The notes: generated by a model from the sequence alone, not told the origin. 64,000 bases of DNA from Pseudomonas sp. RIT-562 (GCF_026241895.1 NZ_JAPJIV010000006.1:124001-188000); one strand, 5' to 3'; shown: positions 45,971 to 56,195, counted from the first letter of the stretch. Translations and numbers: made by a program.

Positions 45971-46078
45971 TGCGGTGTTCCTTAGATTGAAGCAGTGCTG
46001 CGGACATTGAGCATGGCAGATGCAAGCCGCTGGCGTACGACTAAACGCGCCAGCGGTATTTTTATCCGGCCAGACCGG

Positions 46079-46600
46079 TCAGCGGGAAGTGAGCGTGCGC
46101 CGCAGACGGGCCATGCTCAACGTGTCCACGAGCACTCCGTCGCGCACCGCGTAGTCACGAAACAGACCCTCGGTTTCGAAGCCGAATTTGCGGTACAAAC
46201 CGATGGCGGCTTCGTTGTCGGCGTACACCGAAAGCTCGACTCGCTGCAGGTTCATCCAGTTGTCAGCGATGTCCATGGCGGCGCTCAACAATCTTGAGCC
46301 TACGCCCTTGCCCTGCCATCCCACCGCAACGCCCATGCCGAAGCTGCCAGCGTGGCTGCGGCGCACCCGCGAGTATTGTTCGAGCCCCAGGTGACCGATG
46401 ACCGCGCCCTGGTGCAGCGCGACCAGTTTCAGTGCGCGTTCGTTGTCCGCCTCAATGCGCTTGCGCCACACTTCCACGGACTGGAACGGCATCTGCAGCA
46501 CCTGGCGAGTGATCGCCGTATCGTTGTAGAGCGCGGCGACGCCTTCGAGGTGGGATTCGTTGAAACGTTCGAGGCTAATGACGGGATCGGCGACAGTCAT
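46079..46600 (-). CDS. GNAT-family N-acetyltransferase
   Basis: A 173-residue acetyltransferase that transfers an acetyl group from acetyl-CoA to an amine. The acetyl-CoA-binding motif A is GMGVAVGWQGKGVGSRLLSAA (Q/R-x-x-G-x-G/A is QGKGVG), followed by RVELSVYADNEAAIGLYRKFG, the classic motif B. The pattern resembles amino-acid or polyamine acetyltransferases of the L-amino-acid/RimI side of the family, but the substrate cannot be told. The start at 46600 is preferred because AAGGAT lies upstream; an in-frame ATG at 46636 lacks support. Confidence 0.9.
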   Translation of the reverse strand: MTVADPVISLERFNESHLEGVAALYNDTAITRQVLQMPFQSVEVWRKRIEADNERALKLVALHQGAVIGHLGLEQYSRVRRSHAGSFGMGVAVGWQGKGVGSRLLSAAMDIADNWMNLQRVELSVYADNEAAIGLYRKFGFETEGLFRDYAVRDGVLVDTLSMARLRRTLTSR

Positions 46601-46657
46601 GGGTGATTCATCCTTGATACAGACATGGCCCCCCACTCTATAACCATCTTGCGCCGG

Positions 46658-47098
46658 TCAACAACTAGGCGTTTGGCGAAAACTCACGGCCAGGCGATTC
46701 CAGCTGTTGATGGTGGTGACGGCAACGGTCAGGTCGACCATTTCAGCTTCACTGAATTGCTCCCGGGCCTGGGCGTAGACATCATCGGGCACATGGCTCT
46801 GGGCGAGCAGCGTGACCGCCTCGGTCCAGGCCAGCGCCGCACGTTCACGGGGGTTGAAGAAGCCGCTGTCGCGCCACACCACAATTGAATAGAGCCGCCG
46901 ATCGGTCTCGCCCAGGCGCCGCGCATCCACCGAGTGCATGTCGGTGCAAAATGCGCAGCCGTTGAGCTGTGAAGCGCGGATCTTGATCAGGTGCAGTAGC
47001 TGCGGTTCGATCGTGAGATTGCTGGTGAGCGCCTCCATGGCGATCATGGCTTTCATCGCCTTGGGCGATGCGCTGTAGTAATCCAGGCGGGAATTCAT
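46658..47098 (-). CDS. AhpD-like carboxymuconolactone decarboxylase-family protein
   Basis: A protein of 146 residues of the CMD/AhpD family, small all-helical proteins with peroxidase-like activity through a CxxC pair. The motif LNGCAFCTDMHSVDAR, at about residues 46-61, holds both cysteines and the downstream His. ERAALAWTEAVTLLA is also characteristic. It is divergent from a MocR/PdxR-type regulator gene across a 207-base region, an arrangement that suggests the regulator controls it. Confidence 0.92.
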   Translation of the reverse strand: MNSRLDYYSASPKAMKAMIAMEALTSNLTIEPQLLHLIKIRASQLNGCAFCTDMHSVDARRLGETDRRLYSIVVWRDSGFFNPRERAALAWTEAVTLLAQSHVPDDVYAQAREQFSEAEMVDLTVAVTTINSWNRLAVSFRQTPSC

Positions 47099-47305
47099 GA
47101 CGTGCCTCGCGGGCCGATAAATACGCCTTACGGTAGGCGCGAACCGCCGGGCGTTACAGGTCCAATTCGGCGAATTTCCGGTGGACCACCCGGTGCCAGG
47201 CCAATCCGGGCTTTTTCACCCACGCAACTACTGCTGGTGCGCTCATGCAGGTAATCTTGCGCGATCGCATCCGCCCCCAACAAATTGCCCCGGAGCCTTG
47301 CCGGT

Positions 47306-48739
47306 ATGGAACTGCATGTCGTCATCAACGGCCGCAAGGACCTGGCCGGCCAGTTGTACAAGCAACTGCGCAGCGCCATCGAGTCCGGTCGCCTGGCCGC
47401 TGGCACCCAGCTGCCGCCCAGCCGCTTGCTGGCGGAGCAGTTGGGCATTTCGCGCAAGACCATCTCCGATACCTATGCCCAGCTGACCTACGAAAACTTC
47501 CTCACCGGGGTCATCGGCAAGGGCACCTATGTCAACGCCCGGCCGGCCAAAATCACCCGCAAGCAGAGCCACTCGGACCTGGCGAGCGCCGAAGTCATTG
47601 AGTCCTGGCGCAATTTGCCGGTGTTCCTGCGTCACCCGACGCTCGAAGGCTCGCTGCGCTACGACTTCATTGGCGGCGCCACCAGCAAGGGCCAATTTCC
47701 CCAGGACGATTGGCGGCGGTGCACGGCCCATGCCTTGCGCCAGATGTCCGGTTCCAAGGGTTTCTACAGCCAGGCCGAAGGCCTGCCGGCGCTGCGCAAC
47801 GCGATTGCCCGGCACATCGCTTTTTCCCGCGGGGTCAACTGCCAGGATGAGGATGTGGTGGTGTGCAACGGCGCGCAACAGGCACTGGACCTGATCTCCC
47901 GGGTGCTGACCCGCCCTGGCAGCCTGGTGGCCATGGAGGATCCCGGCTATCCCCCGGCGCGCCTGCTGTTTGGCAGCCACGGCGCGACGGTGATCGGGGT
48001 GCCGGTAGACGGCGAAGGTATTCAAGTGGACAAGATTCCCTTGGGCACCCGGCTGATCTACGTCACGCCCTCCCATCAGTTCCCGCTCGGCATCCCCATG
48101 AGTGCACAACGGCGGATCGCGTTGCTGGAGCGCGCCCACGAGCTGGGGGCGATCATCATCGAAGACGATTACGACAGCGAATTCCGCTACGAGGGCCGGC
48201 CAACCGACTCGCTGCAAAGCATGGACGAGCGCGGCATCGTGGCCTACGTCGGGACGTTCTCCAAGACCCTGTTACCGGAGTTGCGCCTGGGGTACACGAT
48301 CCTGCCACCGGCCCTGCTGGAAGCGGTGATTCGCGCCAAGCAGCTCACTGACCTGCACACCTCCACCCTGCCCCAGTGGGCGCTGGCCAAGTTTATCGCC
48401 GAGGGCTGCCTGCTCAAGCACATCAGGCGCTGCCACACGATCTATGCCGGGCGTCGTGAGCGCTTGCTCGAACGTGCTGCCACGGATCTTGCGCCGTGGC
48501 TCGAAGCGGTGCCGTCCACCGCAGGATTTCACATGGTGCTGATGTTCAAGGTGCCTATCGATATGCCGTTGCTGGTGGAATTGGCGAAAAAAGTCGAGGT
48601 CGGGCTTTATCCGATTGAGGGCTTTTACTACCAACGGGCGCCCAGGGATGGACTGCTCATGGGTTTTGGCGCCATTGAAACGCTGGACATCGACCTTGCG
48701 CTAAACCGTGTGCGCGACATTCTGCAGCAGATCGCCTGA
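47306..48739 (+). CDS. PdxR-type MocR/GntR regulator with aminotransferase domain
   Basis: A fusion of 477 residues: a GntR winged helix (LYKQLRSAIESGRLAAGTQL, LAEQLGISRKTISDTYAQL, residues 15-75) joined to an aminotransferase domain with PLP Lys in VGTFSKTLLPELRLGY and the conserved EDDYDSEFRYEGRP. Members of this group sense PLP (PdxR) or amines. The ATG at 47306 lies 10 bases after CGGAG; a more upstream TTG at 47285 lacks support. Divergence from the AhpD-like gene suggests local control of it. It is a separate lineage from the MocR protein at 22.2 kb. Confidence 0.9.
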   Translation: MELHVVINGRKDLAGQLYKQLRSAIESGRLAAGTQLPPSRLLAEQLGISRKTISDTYAQLTYENFLTGVIGKGTYVNARPAKITRKQSHSDLASAEVIESWRNLPVFLRHPTLEGSLRYDFIGGATSKGQFPQDDWRRCTAHALRQMSGSKGFYSQAEGLPALRNAIARHIAFSRGVNCQDEDVVVCNGAQQALDLISRVLTRPGSLVAMEDPGYPPARLLFGSHGATVIGVPVDGEGIQVDKIPLGTRLIYVTPSHQFPLGIPMSAQRRIALLERAHELGAIIIEDDYDSEFRYEGRPTDSLQSMDERGIVAYVGTFSKTLLPELRLGYTILPPALLEAVIRAKQLTDLHTSTLPQWALAKFIAEGCLLKHIRRCHTIYAGRRERLLERAATDLAPWLEAVPSTAGFHMVLMFKVPIDMPLLVELAKKVEVGLYPIEGFYYQRAPRDGLLMGFGAIETLDIDLALNRVRDILQQIA

Positions 48740-48863
48740 TCGATTGGCACAGTGGTTTATCCGGCGATTGGCTATTGGCGGTCCCTGGACACAGGCCTAT
48801 CCTGCTAAGGCGTTTTTCCCTCAATGAGCAGGATTCGTCCGGCCTGATTCAGGAGTGTGAGCA

Positions 48864-49157
48864 ATGTCTACCGAAGTGATCAATACCGTACAAGTGCAGG
48901 CTGCCGCCGGCTGCTCCGAAGAGCTGGGCAAGCAACTGCAGAAAATTGTCGAAACCTTGCGTCAGCAACCAGGCTGCGAGTCGTATATGGTCGACCGCTG
49001 CCCCGAGGACAGCAACCGCTGGAACGTCAGCGCCCGCTGGCAATCGGAAGCCGCCATGCACTCGCACTTCAACTGCCCCGAAGTACAGGGCTTTATCGGC
49101 CTGATCGACAACCAGTTGGCTAATGCGGTGGATTTCAACAGTTTCCCCATCCGTTGA
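48864..49157 (+). CDS. ABM-domain putative monooxygenase
   Basis: A 97-residue protein with the antibiotic-biosynthesis monooxygenase (dimeric alpha-beta barrel) pattern: an early beta strand (INTVQVQAAAG), a helix, QQPGCESYMVDRCPED, RWNVSARWQSEAAMHSHF and a C-terminal helix. Family members oxidise quinols or act as small enzymes on aromatic substrates without cofactors, but many are uncharacterised. The ATG at 48864 follows CAGGAGTGTGAGCA. It is separated from the upstream regulator gene by 124 bases. Confidence 0.85.
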   Translation: MSTEVINTVQVQAAAGCSEELGKQLQKIVETLRQQPGCESYMVDRCPEDSNRWNVSARWQSEAAMHSHFNCPEVQGFIGLIDNQLANAVDFNSFPIR

Positions 49158-49255
49158 AATTGGTCCCCTGACCTTATCGGGAATTGGCTGTTTGCTTGAG
49201 TGCACCTGCGCACTAATGTGGGTTCGGACAACCCACTACCCTCAGGTGACCGACC

Positions 49256-49675
49256 ATGAAAGCCTTGAATTACCTTGCTGCACCCCTTGCTGCCCTGGCC
49301 CTGACTATTTGCGCTGCTGCGCAGGCCCACGACGCCGACCCATCGGAGAAGGTCACGGTGCTGCAAGACCAGATGCTGAAGAACGTACCCGGAAAAAAAG
49401 CCTTGATGATCGAGGTCGACTACCAACCTGGCCAGTCTTCCATCGCCCACAAGCATGAAGGCACCGCCATGGCCTATGTCCTTTCCGGCGAGATCATTTC
49501 ACAGGTGAAAGGCGAAAAGGCAGTGAACTACAAGGCCGGTGAATACTGGTATGAGCCGGCAGGCTCCGAACACCTTGTGTCAAAAAACGCCAGTGCGACT
49601 CAACCCGCCAAGCTGTTGGTGTTCATGGTGTTGTCGCCGGAAGAGCAAGTGTTGATCCCATTGAAAAACGGATAG
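49256..49675 (+). CDS. Exported cupin-domain protein
   Basis: A protein of 139 residues with a signal peptide (APLAALALTICAAAQA, cleavage after AQA) and a single cupin domain. The metal-binding cupin motif 1 is visible in PGQSSIAHKHEGTAMAYVLSGE (two His, then Glu-like position) and motif 2 in GEYWYEPAGSEHLV. It is therefore a periplasmic cupin of unknown substrate. A CAGGTG stretch lies about 10 bases before the ATG at 49256. An intrinsic terminator follows at 49700. Confidence 0.88.
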   Translation: MKALNYLAAPLAALALTICAAAQAHDADPSEKVTVLQDQMLKNVPGKKALMIEVDYQPGQSSIAHKHEGTAMAYVLSGEIISQVKGEKAVNYKAGEYWYEPAGSEHLVSKNASATQPAKLLVFMVLSPEEQVLIPLKNG

Positions 49676-49699
49676 CTGCGCAGCGATGTATAAATAATC

Positions 49700-49729
49700 A
49701 GGCCCATTTTAATTGATTGGGCCTTTTTA
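49700..49729 (+). terminator. Intrinsic terminator after cupin gene
   Basis: GGCCCA and TGGGCC form the stem (with AATTGA-type loop bases) followed directly by TTTTTA. Confidence 0.85.
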
Positions 49730-49900
49730 TTTCCCCAGGTGATAAATCTCCGATCTTTACGCCGAACAAAACTAATGAGTGCCTCCGTGGTGGCACCAGT
49801 GCTATTTCATAAAAAGCTCACAGGTTTAATCTTTGAATGACTGCCGGATTGATGCCGGCGATGAACTTCATGAATTAAGTTGTTTCACTGGAGTAACACC

Positions 49901-50611
49901 ATGAAACTTGCACTGGCCCTGCCCCTGACAATGACACTTGTTATAACCGGATGCTCTGTTCCAACTGCACCCGAATCTGTAGCGTCCCTGGATGGGATAT
50001 TCTCGCAACCGGTAGGTCGCAGCGCTGCCACGCGAGTGCCCAGCGGGCCCGACAAATCCGTGGGCATTGTCTACAGTGGCAATACCCAGGCCAACCGCGC
50101 TTACCTCAACGACTACCGCGCCAACGCGGGGACGGGCTTCGGCCAGAGCCTGCTAATGCAGTCAATTCATGACGCCTACGTGGCCACCTCCGCGCCGGAT
50201 ATGGCCGTGGATTGGGTCAAGGCATCGTTGCAACGTCAGTTTGGCTCGGTGACGGAATATCCGGACATGCAAAGCCTGCGCGCGGCCAAGCCGGATGTGG
50301 CGGCAGTCGTTGATGCCCGCAGCCAGTTGATTACTTCGCGCAGTTCGGATGTGGAGGCGGATGTCAGTGCGCACTTCTATGACCGTCACCTTAACTATAT
50401 TGGCACTGCACGCGGGTACGACGCCAAGTCATTGAGCCCGTTGTGGGCTGATTACAAGCGCAGCGAAGAGATAGTGGCGGATATCAATGAGCAGCAGGAA
50501 GTGCAAGTTCGGGCATTGCAGAAGTTTGACCTGTCGCTCAGTAATTTATTGACTAGTCCGACAGAAAAAGTGTCGATACTGGAAAATAGCAAGGGTCAGA
50601 AGTTGTATTGA
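49901..50611 (+). CDS. Hypothetical lipoprotein
   Basis: A 236-residue protein with a lipoprotein signal: MKLALALPLTMTLVITGCSV, lipobox VITGC with Cys18. The mature part, with DGIFSQPVGRSAATRVPSGP and AHFYDRHLNYIGTARG, matches no family that I recognise. The ATG at 49901 follows ACTGGAGTAACACC. The upstream 225-base gap is AT-rich and should hold its promoter. It converges with gdhB across a REP pair and a bidirectional terminator. Confidence 0.75.
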   Translation: MKLALALPLTMTLVITGCSVPTAPESVASLDGIFSQPVGRSAATRVPSGPDKSVGIVYSGNTQANRAYLNDYRANAGTGFGQSLLMQSIHDAYVATSAPDMAVDWVKASLQRQFGSVTEYPDMQSLRAAKPDVAAVVDARSQLITSRSSDVEADVSAHFYDRHLNYIGTARGYDAKSLSPLWADYKRSEEIVADINEQQEVQVRALQKFDLSLSNLLTSPTEKVSILENSKGQKLY

Positions 50612-50618
50612 CATAGAG

Positions 50619-50709
50619 GGCCTCTTCGCGGGCAAGCCCGCTCCCACAGGTGACCGAGTCTTTCCATTAGAATGCGGTCCACTGTGGGAGCGGGCTTGCT
50701 CGCGATGAG
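50619..50709. repeat. REP inverted pair
   Basis: CCTCTTCGCGGGCAAGCCCG with CTCCCACAGG, and the inverted CTGTGGGAGCGGGCTTGCTC, between converging genes. Confidence 0.88.
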
Positions 50710-50742
50710 GCCAATACAGACACAATAAATGCATCAGGTATA

Positions 50743-50776
50743 AAAAAACCCCGCATCTCTCAATGCGGGGTTTTTT
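50743..50776. terminator. Bidirectional terminator between lipoprotein gene and gdhB
   Basis: AAAAAACCCCGCAT pairs with ATGCGGGGTTTTTT around a short loop; the A-run and T-run make it functional in both directions. Confidence 0.92.
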
Positions 50777-50790
50777 CATTCAGCGCCTAA

Positions 50791-53700
50791 TCAGGCCGCC
50801 GGTTCCAGCTCCTCGCTGGCCGTCGCAGGAGCAGGCACTACCGCTTGCCCGCTCAAGGCCAGGTCCAGCAACTCACGGTTGGCCACCGCGTACATGGCGT
50901 AGTCCGTGCCACTGGCGGCGCGGATTTCCACCAGCATCGCGCGCCAGCGCTCGATCATGCTCACGTGCTCTGCCATCCACAGCGCCAGGCGTGTTTCCAC
51001 GTCCTGGGAACCGTCGCCCTGTTGCAGGACCGAAATGGTGATCGCACGTTGTTGCCAGTCGACGTCGTCGCGGAACGCTTCACGGGCCAGGGCCTGCCAG
51101 TTGTTTTCAACCGGCAAGGCACTGATCTGCGACAGGTACCAGGTGATGTCCAGGGCGCTGCCCACGGCGAAGTAGGCCTTGGCCACGTCGGCAGCGTTCT
51201 GCCCGGTCACGTCGGAAGCCTCGATGATCGGCAGCAGCGTGTACAGGTGCGAAGTACCAGCCACCATGCGCGCGAGCAACTCCGGCACACCGGCTTCGAC
51301 GTACGCCTGGTAGCGCGCCTGCCAGTTCTCGTGGATTTCGCCACTCAACAGTTCGTCGAGCTTCAGACCCAGCTCTTTGAGGTGCGGCCCGAAGTGGGCA
51401 ACGTCGCGCGCAGCATTCTGCTCGTTGCGACGAGCACGCAGGAACCAGCGGGTAGCCCGACGGCCCAGACGCATCAACTCGTCCATCAGCTCCAGCTGCA
51501 CGTCAGCGGACACCTGATAGTCCAGCGCTTCAATCTGGCGGAACCAGTGCGGGAGATGGAAGATATCCCGAACGATGACATAGGCGCCCGCGACGTTCGC
51601 CGGGCTCATGCCGGTCGACTCTTTGAGTCGTTGAACGAAGGTGATGCCCATGTGGTTGACCAGGTCGTTGGCGATCTGGGTGCTGACGATTTCGCGCTTC
51701 AGGCGGTGACGGCGCATGGCGGCAGAGAACTTGCTCACCAGGCTTGGCGGGAAAGCGGTTTCCATGTCGCGCGTCAGGTATTCGTCGTCCGGTACCAGGG
51801 AGCCCAGCAACTGTTCCTTGAGGTCGATCTTGCTGTAGGAGATCAGCACCGACAGCTCGGCACGCGTCAGGCCGTGGCCTTCGGCGATGCGCTCGTTGAT
51901 CGCTTCCTCAGCCGGCAGGAACTCGATGGCACGATCCAGCTTGCCGCGGCTTTCCAGGTCGTTCATCAAACGCTTGTATTCGGCAATCCGCGGCAAGGCA
52001 CGGCGGGCAGCCAGGGACAGCGCCTGAGTCTGCTTGTAGTTGTTGCCGAGTACCAGGTTGCCCACTTCGTCGGTCATGCTCGCCAGCAACAGGTTGCGCT
52101 GCTTGTCGGTCATGTCGCCGGCCTGAACCACTTCGTTCAGCAGGATCTTGATGTTCACTTCGTGGTCGGAGCAGTCCACACCACCGGCGTTGTCGATGAA
52201 GTCGGTGTTGGAGCCGCCGCCATTGAGGCCGAATTCCACACGACCCAACTGGGTCATGCCGAGGTTACCGCCCTCGCCCACAACTTTGCAGCGCAGTTCG
52301 TTGCCGTTCACGCGCAGTGCGTCGTTGGCCTTGTCGCCGACATCGGCGTGGCTTTCGCTGCTGGCTTTGACGTAGGTGCCGATACCGCCGTTCCACAACA
52401 GATCCACCGGCGCCTTGAGCAAGGCATTCAGCAGTTCGGTCGGGGTCAGCTTGTCGGCCTGGATGTCGAAGCGCTCTTTCATCTGCGGGGAAATCGCGAT
52501 GCTTTTCGCGCTACGGGAGAAGATCCCGCCGCCTTCGGACATGATGCTGGTGTCGTAGTCCGACCAGGCCGAACGCGGCAGGTCGAACAGACGCTGACGC
52601 TCGGCGAAGCTGTTGGCCGGTTGCGGGTTCGGATCGATGAAGATGTGCAGATGGTTGAACGCTGCGACCAGTTGCAGCTTGTCGGACATCAGCAAGCCGT
52701 TGCCGAACACGTCGCCGGCCATGTCGCCGACGCCCACCACGGTGATGCTGTCTTCCTGGACGTTGATGCCGCGCTCGCGGAAGTGGCGCTGTACACCGAC
52801 CCACGCGCCCTTGGCGGTGATGCCCATTTTCTTGTGGTCGTAACCGGCGGAACCACCCGACGCGAACGCGTCACCCAGCCAGAAACCGTAGTCGATGGCG
52901 ATGCCGTTGGCGATGTCGGAGAAGGTCGCAGTGCCCTTGTCCGCAGCCACCACCAGGTACGGGTCATCATCGTCATGGCGAACGACGTTGACCGGCGGAA
53001 CCAGCGCGCCGTCTTTCAGGTTGTCGGTGATATCCAACAGGCCCGAGATGAAGATGCGGTAGCAGGCGATGCCCTCGGCCGCGATCTCGTCACGGCTGCC
53101 GCCCAGTGGCAGGCGACGCGGCAGGAAGCCGCCCTTCGCGCCCACGGGCACGATGACCGAGTTCTTCACTTGCTGGGCTTTTACCAGGCCCAGGACTTCG
53201 GTACGGAAGTCTTCTTCACGATCAGACCAGCGCAGGCCGCCGCGAGCGACGTTGCCGAAGCGCAGGTGCACGCCTTCGACCCGTGGCGAGTAGACGAAGA
53301 TTTCGAACTTCGGTACTGGCTTCGGCAGCTCGGGAATCTGGTGCGGGTTGAACTTGAAGCTGAAGTACGACTTGTTATGGCCGTTGGCGTCAGTCTGGTA
53401 GAAGTTGGTGCGCAAAGTGGCCTTGATCAGGTCCAGGTAGCGACGCAGGATGCGGTCTTCGTTCAACACCTGGACGTCGTCCAGGGCGGTGACGATGGCT
53501 TGTTCCAGGCGCTGCTGCTTGTCTTCCAGATCGTCGCCGGTGAGCTTGCGCGCCAGGTAGAAACGGGTCTTGAACAACCGCGTCAGCTCGCGAGCGATGT
53601 CGGTGTGGTTGTTCAGGGTGCTGGCGATATAGCCCAGGTCGAAGCCCAGGCGGATCTGCTTCATGTAGCGAGCGTAGGCACGCAGCAGCGCGACATCGCG

Positions 53701-55692
53701 CCATGGCAGGCCGGCGGTCAGCACCAGGCGGTTGAACGCATCGTTCTCGGCATCACCACGCACGATGTGGACGAAGGCGTCCTGCAGGGTGTCGTTGAGT
53801 TGCTGGATGTCGAGGTCCAGGCCTTCGGCGGCGGTGAAGGCGAAATCGTGAATCCAGAACTCGCGGCCATTGTTGTGACGCAGGCGGTACGGGAACTCAC
53901 CCAGCACGCGCAGACCGAGGTTTTCCAGGATCGGCAACACGTCGGACAGGGCCAGCGGGGTATCGGCGTGATACAGCTTGCAGTGCAGCTCGCGTTTGCC
54001 GGAGACCTGGCCCAGAGGCTGATAAAAGCTCATCACCAGTGGATTTTTTTCGCTCAGGCTCAGCAGGTGCTGCATGTCGACCACAGCCGAATGCGCCGCG
54101 AAACGCTCGCGATAACCGGCCGGGAAGCCTTTCGGGAAGTCCGCCAGCACATTGGTGCCGCTGGCTTCGCCGAAGCTTTCGACGGTGAGGCTGGCGTAGT
54201 CGTCCTGCCAGCTGCGGCAAGCCTGCACCACTTCTTTTTCCAGCAGCACCGGGTCGATATCCAGGCGGTTCTTTGGATCAACCCGCAGGATCAGCTGGAC
54301 ACGGGCCAGCACGGACTCGGAGAAGAAGGTCCAGAACTCGCAGTCCGAGGCCTTCAGGCGATCCATCAGCACTTGCTGGATCTTCTGGCGCACTTCGGTG
54401 GAGTAGATGTCACGCGGCACGTAGGCCAGGCAGTAGCAGAAACGACCGTACGGGTCTTTGCGCAGGAACACGCGGATCTTGTTGCGTTCCTGGATCTGCA
54501 CGATCGACATCACGGTGGCGAACAGCTCGTCGACCGGGGTCTGGAACAGGTCGTCGCGGGGCAGTACTTCAACCACCTGCGCCAGTTCCTTGCCCAGGTG
54601 AGCCTTGGCCTGGAAGCCGGAACGGCGTTCGATTTCCTCGACCTTGCGGCGGATGTACGGAATTACCCGCACGCTCTCGCCATACACCGAAGAGGTGTAC
54701 AGGCCCATGAAACGGCATTCCTTGATGACCTCGCCGTCGGCATCGATCTCACGGATCGACACGTAGTCCGGGTACGCCGGACGGTGTACACGGCTTGGGT
54801 GCGCGGCCTTGGCGAACGACAGCAGGGTCGGTTCGCGCAGGTAGTTCACGGCGTAGTCTTCGATGCGCAGGTCATCGTAGGTCAGGCCGGTGCGCAGCAA
54901 TTTGGTCAGGCCGAGGAACGAGTCCTGGTCGTAGACGATGTGGCCGCCATCGGCCTCGTCACGCACCACGAATTCTTCGTAGCCGAGGAAGGTGAAGTGG
55001 TTGCCCACCAGCCATTCCAGGAAGCTTTTGATTTCGCTCTTTTCTTCAGCGTCGACAGCGAACTGGCTGTTGTCGAGGCCGGTCAGGATTTCCTGGACCT
55101 TGGCTTTCATCGGCTCGAAATCGGCGACCGCTACGCGGACCTCACCGAGCACCTGTTCCAGCTCTTTGCTCAACACGTTCATTTCGGCCGCATTGGCGCA
55201 GCGGTCGATTTCCAGGTACATCAGGGATTCTTGCAGGATCCCCTCGCCCTGAGTGCCTTTTGGCAGGATTTCCAGCAACTCGCCCTTGCTGCCGCGACGC
55301 ACGCTCAGCACAGTGGTTTGCAGGGTATGGATGCTGTAGCCGCGACGGTTCAGCTCGGTGCGCACCGAGTCCACGAGGAACGGCAAGTCGTGGTGCAGCA
55401 CTTCGACCGCGGTGTGGGTCGACTGCCAGCCGTGGCGTTCGTAATCTGGGTTGTAGACGCGCACTTGCGGCTGCGCGTGATCGAAGCGCTCAAGCAGGCG
55501 CCATGCCGAGAGGGTACAGCCAGCGAGGTCGGACAGCCGACGCTGGGTCAGCTCGTCCAGGGAAATGATGCCGAAGAATTGTTCAGCGAACAGCGCCACT
55601 TGTGGCAGTGCCTGTTCACTGATGTGCTGCGCCAGTGCCGCTTGCAGTTGGTGCTGGAAGTCGGCTTTGCTGGCTGCGGTGAAGAACGCCAT
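50791..55692 (-). CDS. gdhB: Large NAD-dependent glutamate dehydrogenase GdhB
   Basis: A 180-kDa-class enzyme of 1633 residues that oxidises glutamate to 2-oxoglutarate and ammonium, known from P. aeruginosa (PA3068) and Streptomyces. The long N-terminal part carries ACT-like regulatory domains; the catalytic core includes RFGNVARGGLRWSDR, VPVGAKGGFLPRR and GIGTYVK, with GGVDCSDHEVNIK further on. The ATG at 55692 is chosen because GGAGTACC precedes it and MAFFTAASKADFQ is the typical N-terminus; a longer frame reaches 55740. The C-terminal end is Ala/Pro/Glu-rich. Arginine or glutamate catabolism is the expected role. Confidence 0.96.
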   Translation of the reverse strand: MAFFTAASKADFQHQLQAALAQHISEQALPQVALFAEQFFGIISLDELTQRRLSDLAGCTLSAWRLLERFDHAQPQVRVYNPDYERHGWQSTHTAVEVLHHDLPFLVDSVRTELNRRGYSIHTLQTTVLSVRRGSKGELLEILPKGTQGEGILQESLMYLEIDRCANAAEMNVLSKELEQVLGEVRVAVADFEPMKAKVQEILTGLDNSQFAVDAEEKSEIKSFLEWLVGNHFTFLGYEEFVVRDEADGGHIVYDQDSFLGLTKLLRTGLTYDDLRIEDYAVNYLREPTLLSFAKAAHPSRVHRPAYPDYVSIREIDADGEVIKECRFMGLYTSSVYGESVRVIPYIRRKVEEIERRSGFQAKAHLGKELAQVVEVLPRDDLFQTPVDELFATVMSIVQIQERNKIRVFLRKDPYGRFCYCLAYVPRDIYSTEVRQKIQQVLMDRLKASDCEFWTFFSESVLARVQLILRVDPKNRLDIDPVLLEKEVVQACRSWQDDYASLTVESFGEASGTNVLADFPKGFPAGYRERFAAHSAVVDMQHLLSLSEKNPLVMSFYQPLGQVSGKRELHCKLYHADTPLALSDVLPILENLGLRVLGEFPYRLRHNNGREFWIHDFAFTAAEGLDLDIQQLNDTLQDAFVHIVRGDAENDAFNRLVLTAGLPWRDVALLRAYARYMKQIRLGFDLGYIASTLNNHTDIARELTRLFKTRFYLARKLTGDDLEDKQQRLEQAIVTALDDVQVLNEDRILRRYLDLIKATLRTNFYQTDANGHNKSYFSFKFNPHQIPELPKPVPKFEIFVYSPRVEGVHLRFGNVARGGLRWSDREEDFRTEVLGLVKAQQVKNSVIVPVGAKGGFLPRRLPLGGSRDEIAAEGIACYRIFISGLLDITDNLKDGALVPPVNVVRHDDDDPYLVVAADKGTATFSDIANGIAIDYGFWLGDAFASGGSAGYDHKKMGITAKGAWVGVQRHFRERGINVQEDSITVVGVGDMAGDVFGNGLLMSDKLQLVAAFNHLHIFIDPNPQPANSFAERQRLFDLPRSAWSDYDTSIMSEGGGIFSRSAKSIAISPQMKERFDIQADKLTPTELLNALLKAPVDLLWNGGIGTYVKASSESHADVGDKANDALRVNGNELRCKVVGEGGNLGMTQLGRVEFGLNGGGSNTDFIDNAGGVDCSDHEVNIKILLNEVVQAGDMTDKQRNLLLASMTDEVGNLVLGNNYKQTQALSLAARRALPRIAEYKRLMNDLESRGKLDRAIEFLPAEEAINERIAEGHGLTRAELSVLISYSKIDLKEQLLGSLVPDDEYLTRDMETAFPPSLVSKFSAAMRRHRLKREIVSTQIANDLVNHMGITFVQRLKESTGMSPANVAGAYVIVRDIFHLPHWFRQIEALDYQVSADVQLELMDELMRLGRRATRWFLRARRNEQNAARDVAHFGPHLKELGLKLDELLSGEIHENWQARYQAYVEAGVPELLARMVAGTSHLYTLLPIIEASDVTGQNAADVAKAYFAVGSALDITWYLSQISALPVENNWQALAREAFRDDVDWQQRAITISVLQQGDGSQDVETRLALWMAEHVSMIERWRAMLVEIRAASGTDYAMYAVANRELLDLALSGQAVVPAPATASEELEPAA

Positions 55693-56195
55693 CTGTGGTA
55701 CTCCGCTTGGGCTTGTTATTGATGGAAGCGTCGCGTGCAAAACCCCTTTCGGGGCGATCCGTCACCCTGTTCCTGATTCTCGGGCAGAGGAAACAGGGAG
55801 ACAGGTGGGTGAAGCTGGACGAGACACTCGGGTCACATTCACCTTCCATGAATGGGCATCTGCAAAAACCACTGGCGATCGATTGCGCAATGTCTTTACA
55901 GGTATCCATTCGATGCGCAGCTTAACGAGTGCGACAATGTGCCTGCTTGCGGTGCTGCGACATATTCGGTCATCGGTACGCAGCTTGCGCCTTGTGCATC
56001 GAACAACACTAGCAGCCGCACGCCAAAACGGCAGGTTTAAGCCCGTTTTTGCGGTACATCCGTACCAGAAATGACCAGTAACACCCCGGATGTTCACGAC
56101 ACATCCTCTGACACTCAGGCGAGCAGAAATTCCCGCCGACTGGCAGAATCGCCCTTTGTTCGCCTCCACAACGCTCGCCGAGCCAGGATTTCCCC
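55693..56195. other. 503-base gdhB upstream region without a clear gene
   Basis: No frame here resembles a known protein. An imperfect inverted repeat, CAAAACGG...CCGTTTTTG, lies at about 56023-56050, and the stretch should contain the divergent promoters of gdhB and of the next gene. Several open frames exist but lack ribosome-binding sites and convincing composition. Confidence 0.4.

Noticed and set aside
50845..55722. A 1625-codon open frame antisense to gdhB
   Set aside because: It mirrors gdhB codon structure in GC-rich DNA, has no family motifs and no ribosome-binding site; the gdhB frame has full enzyme motifs.
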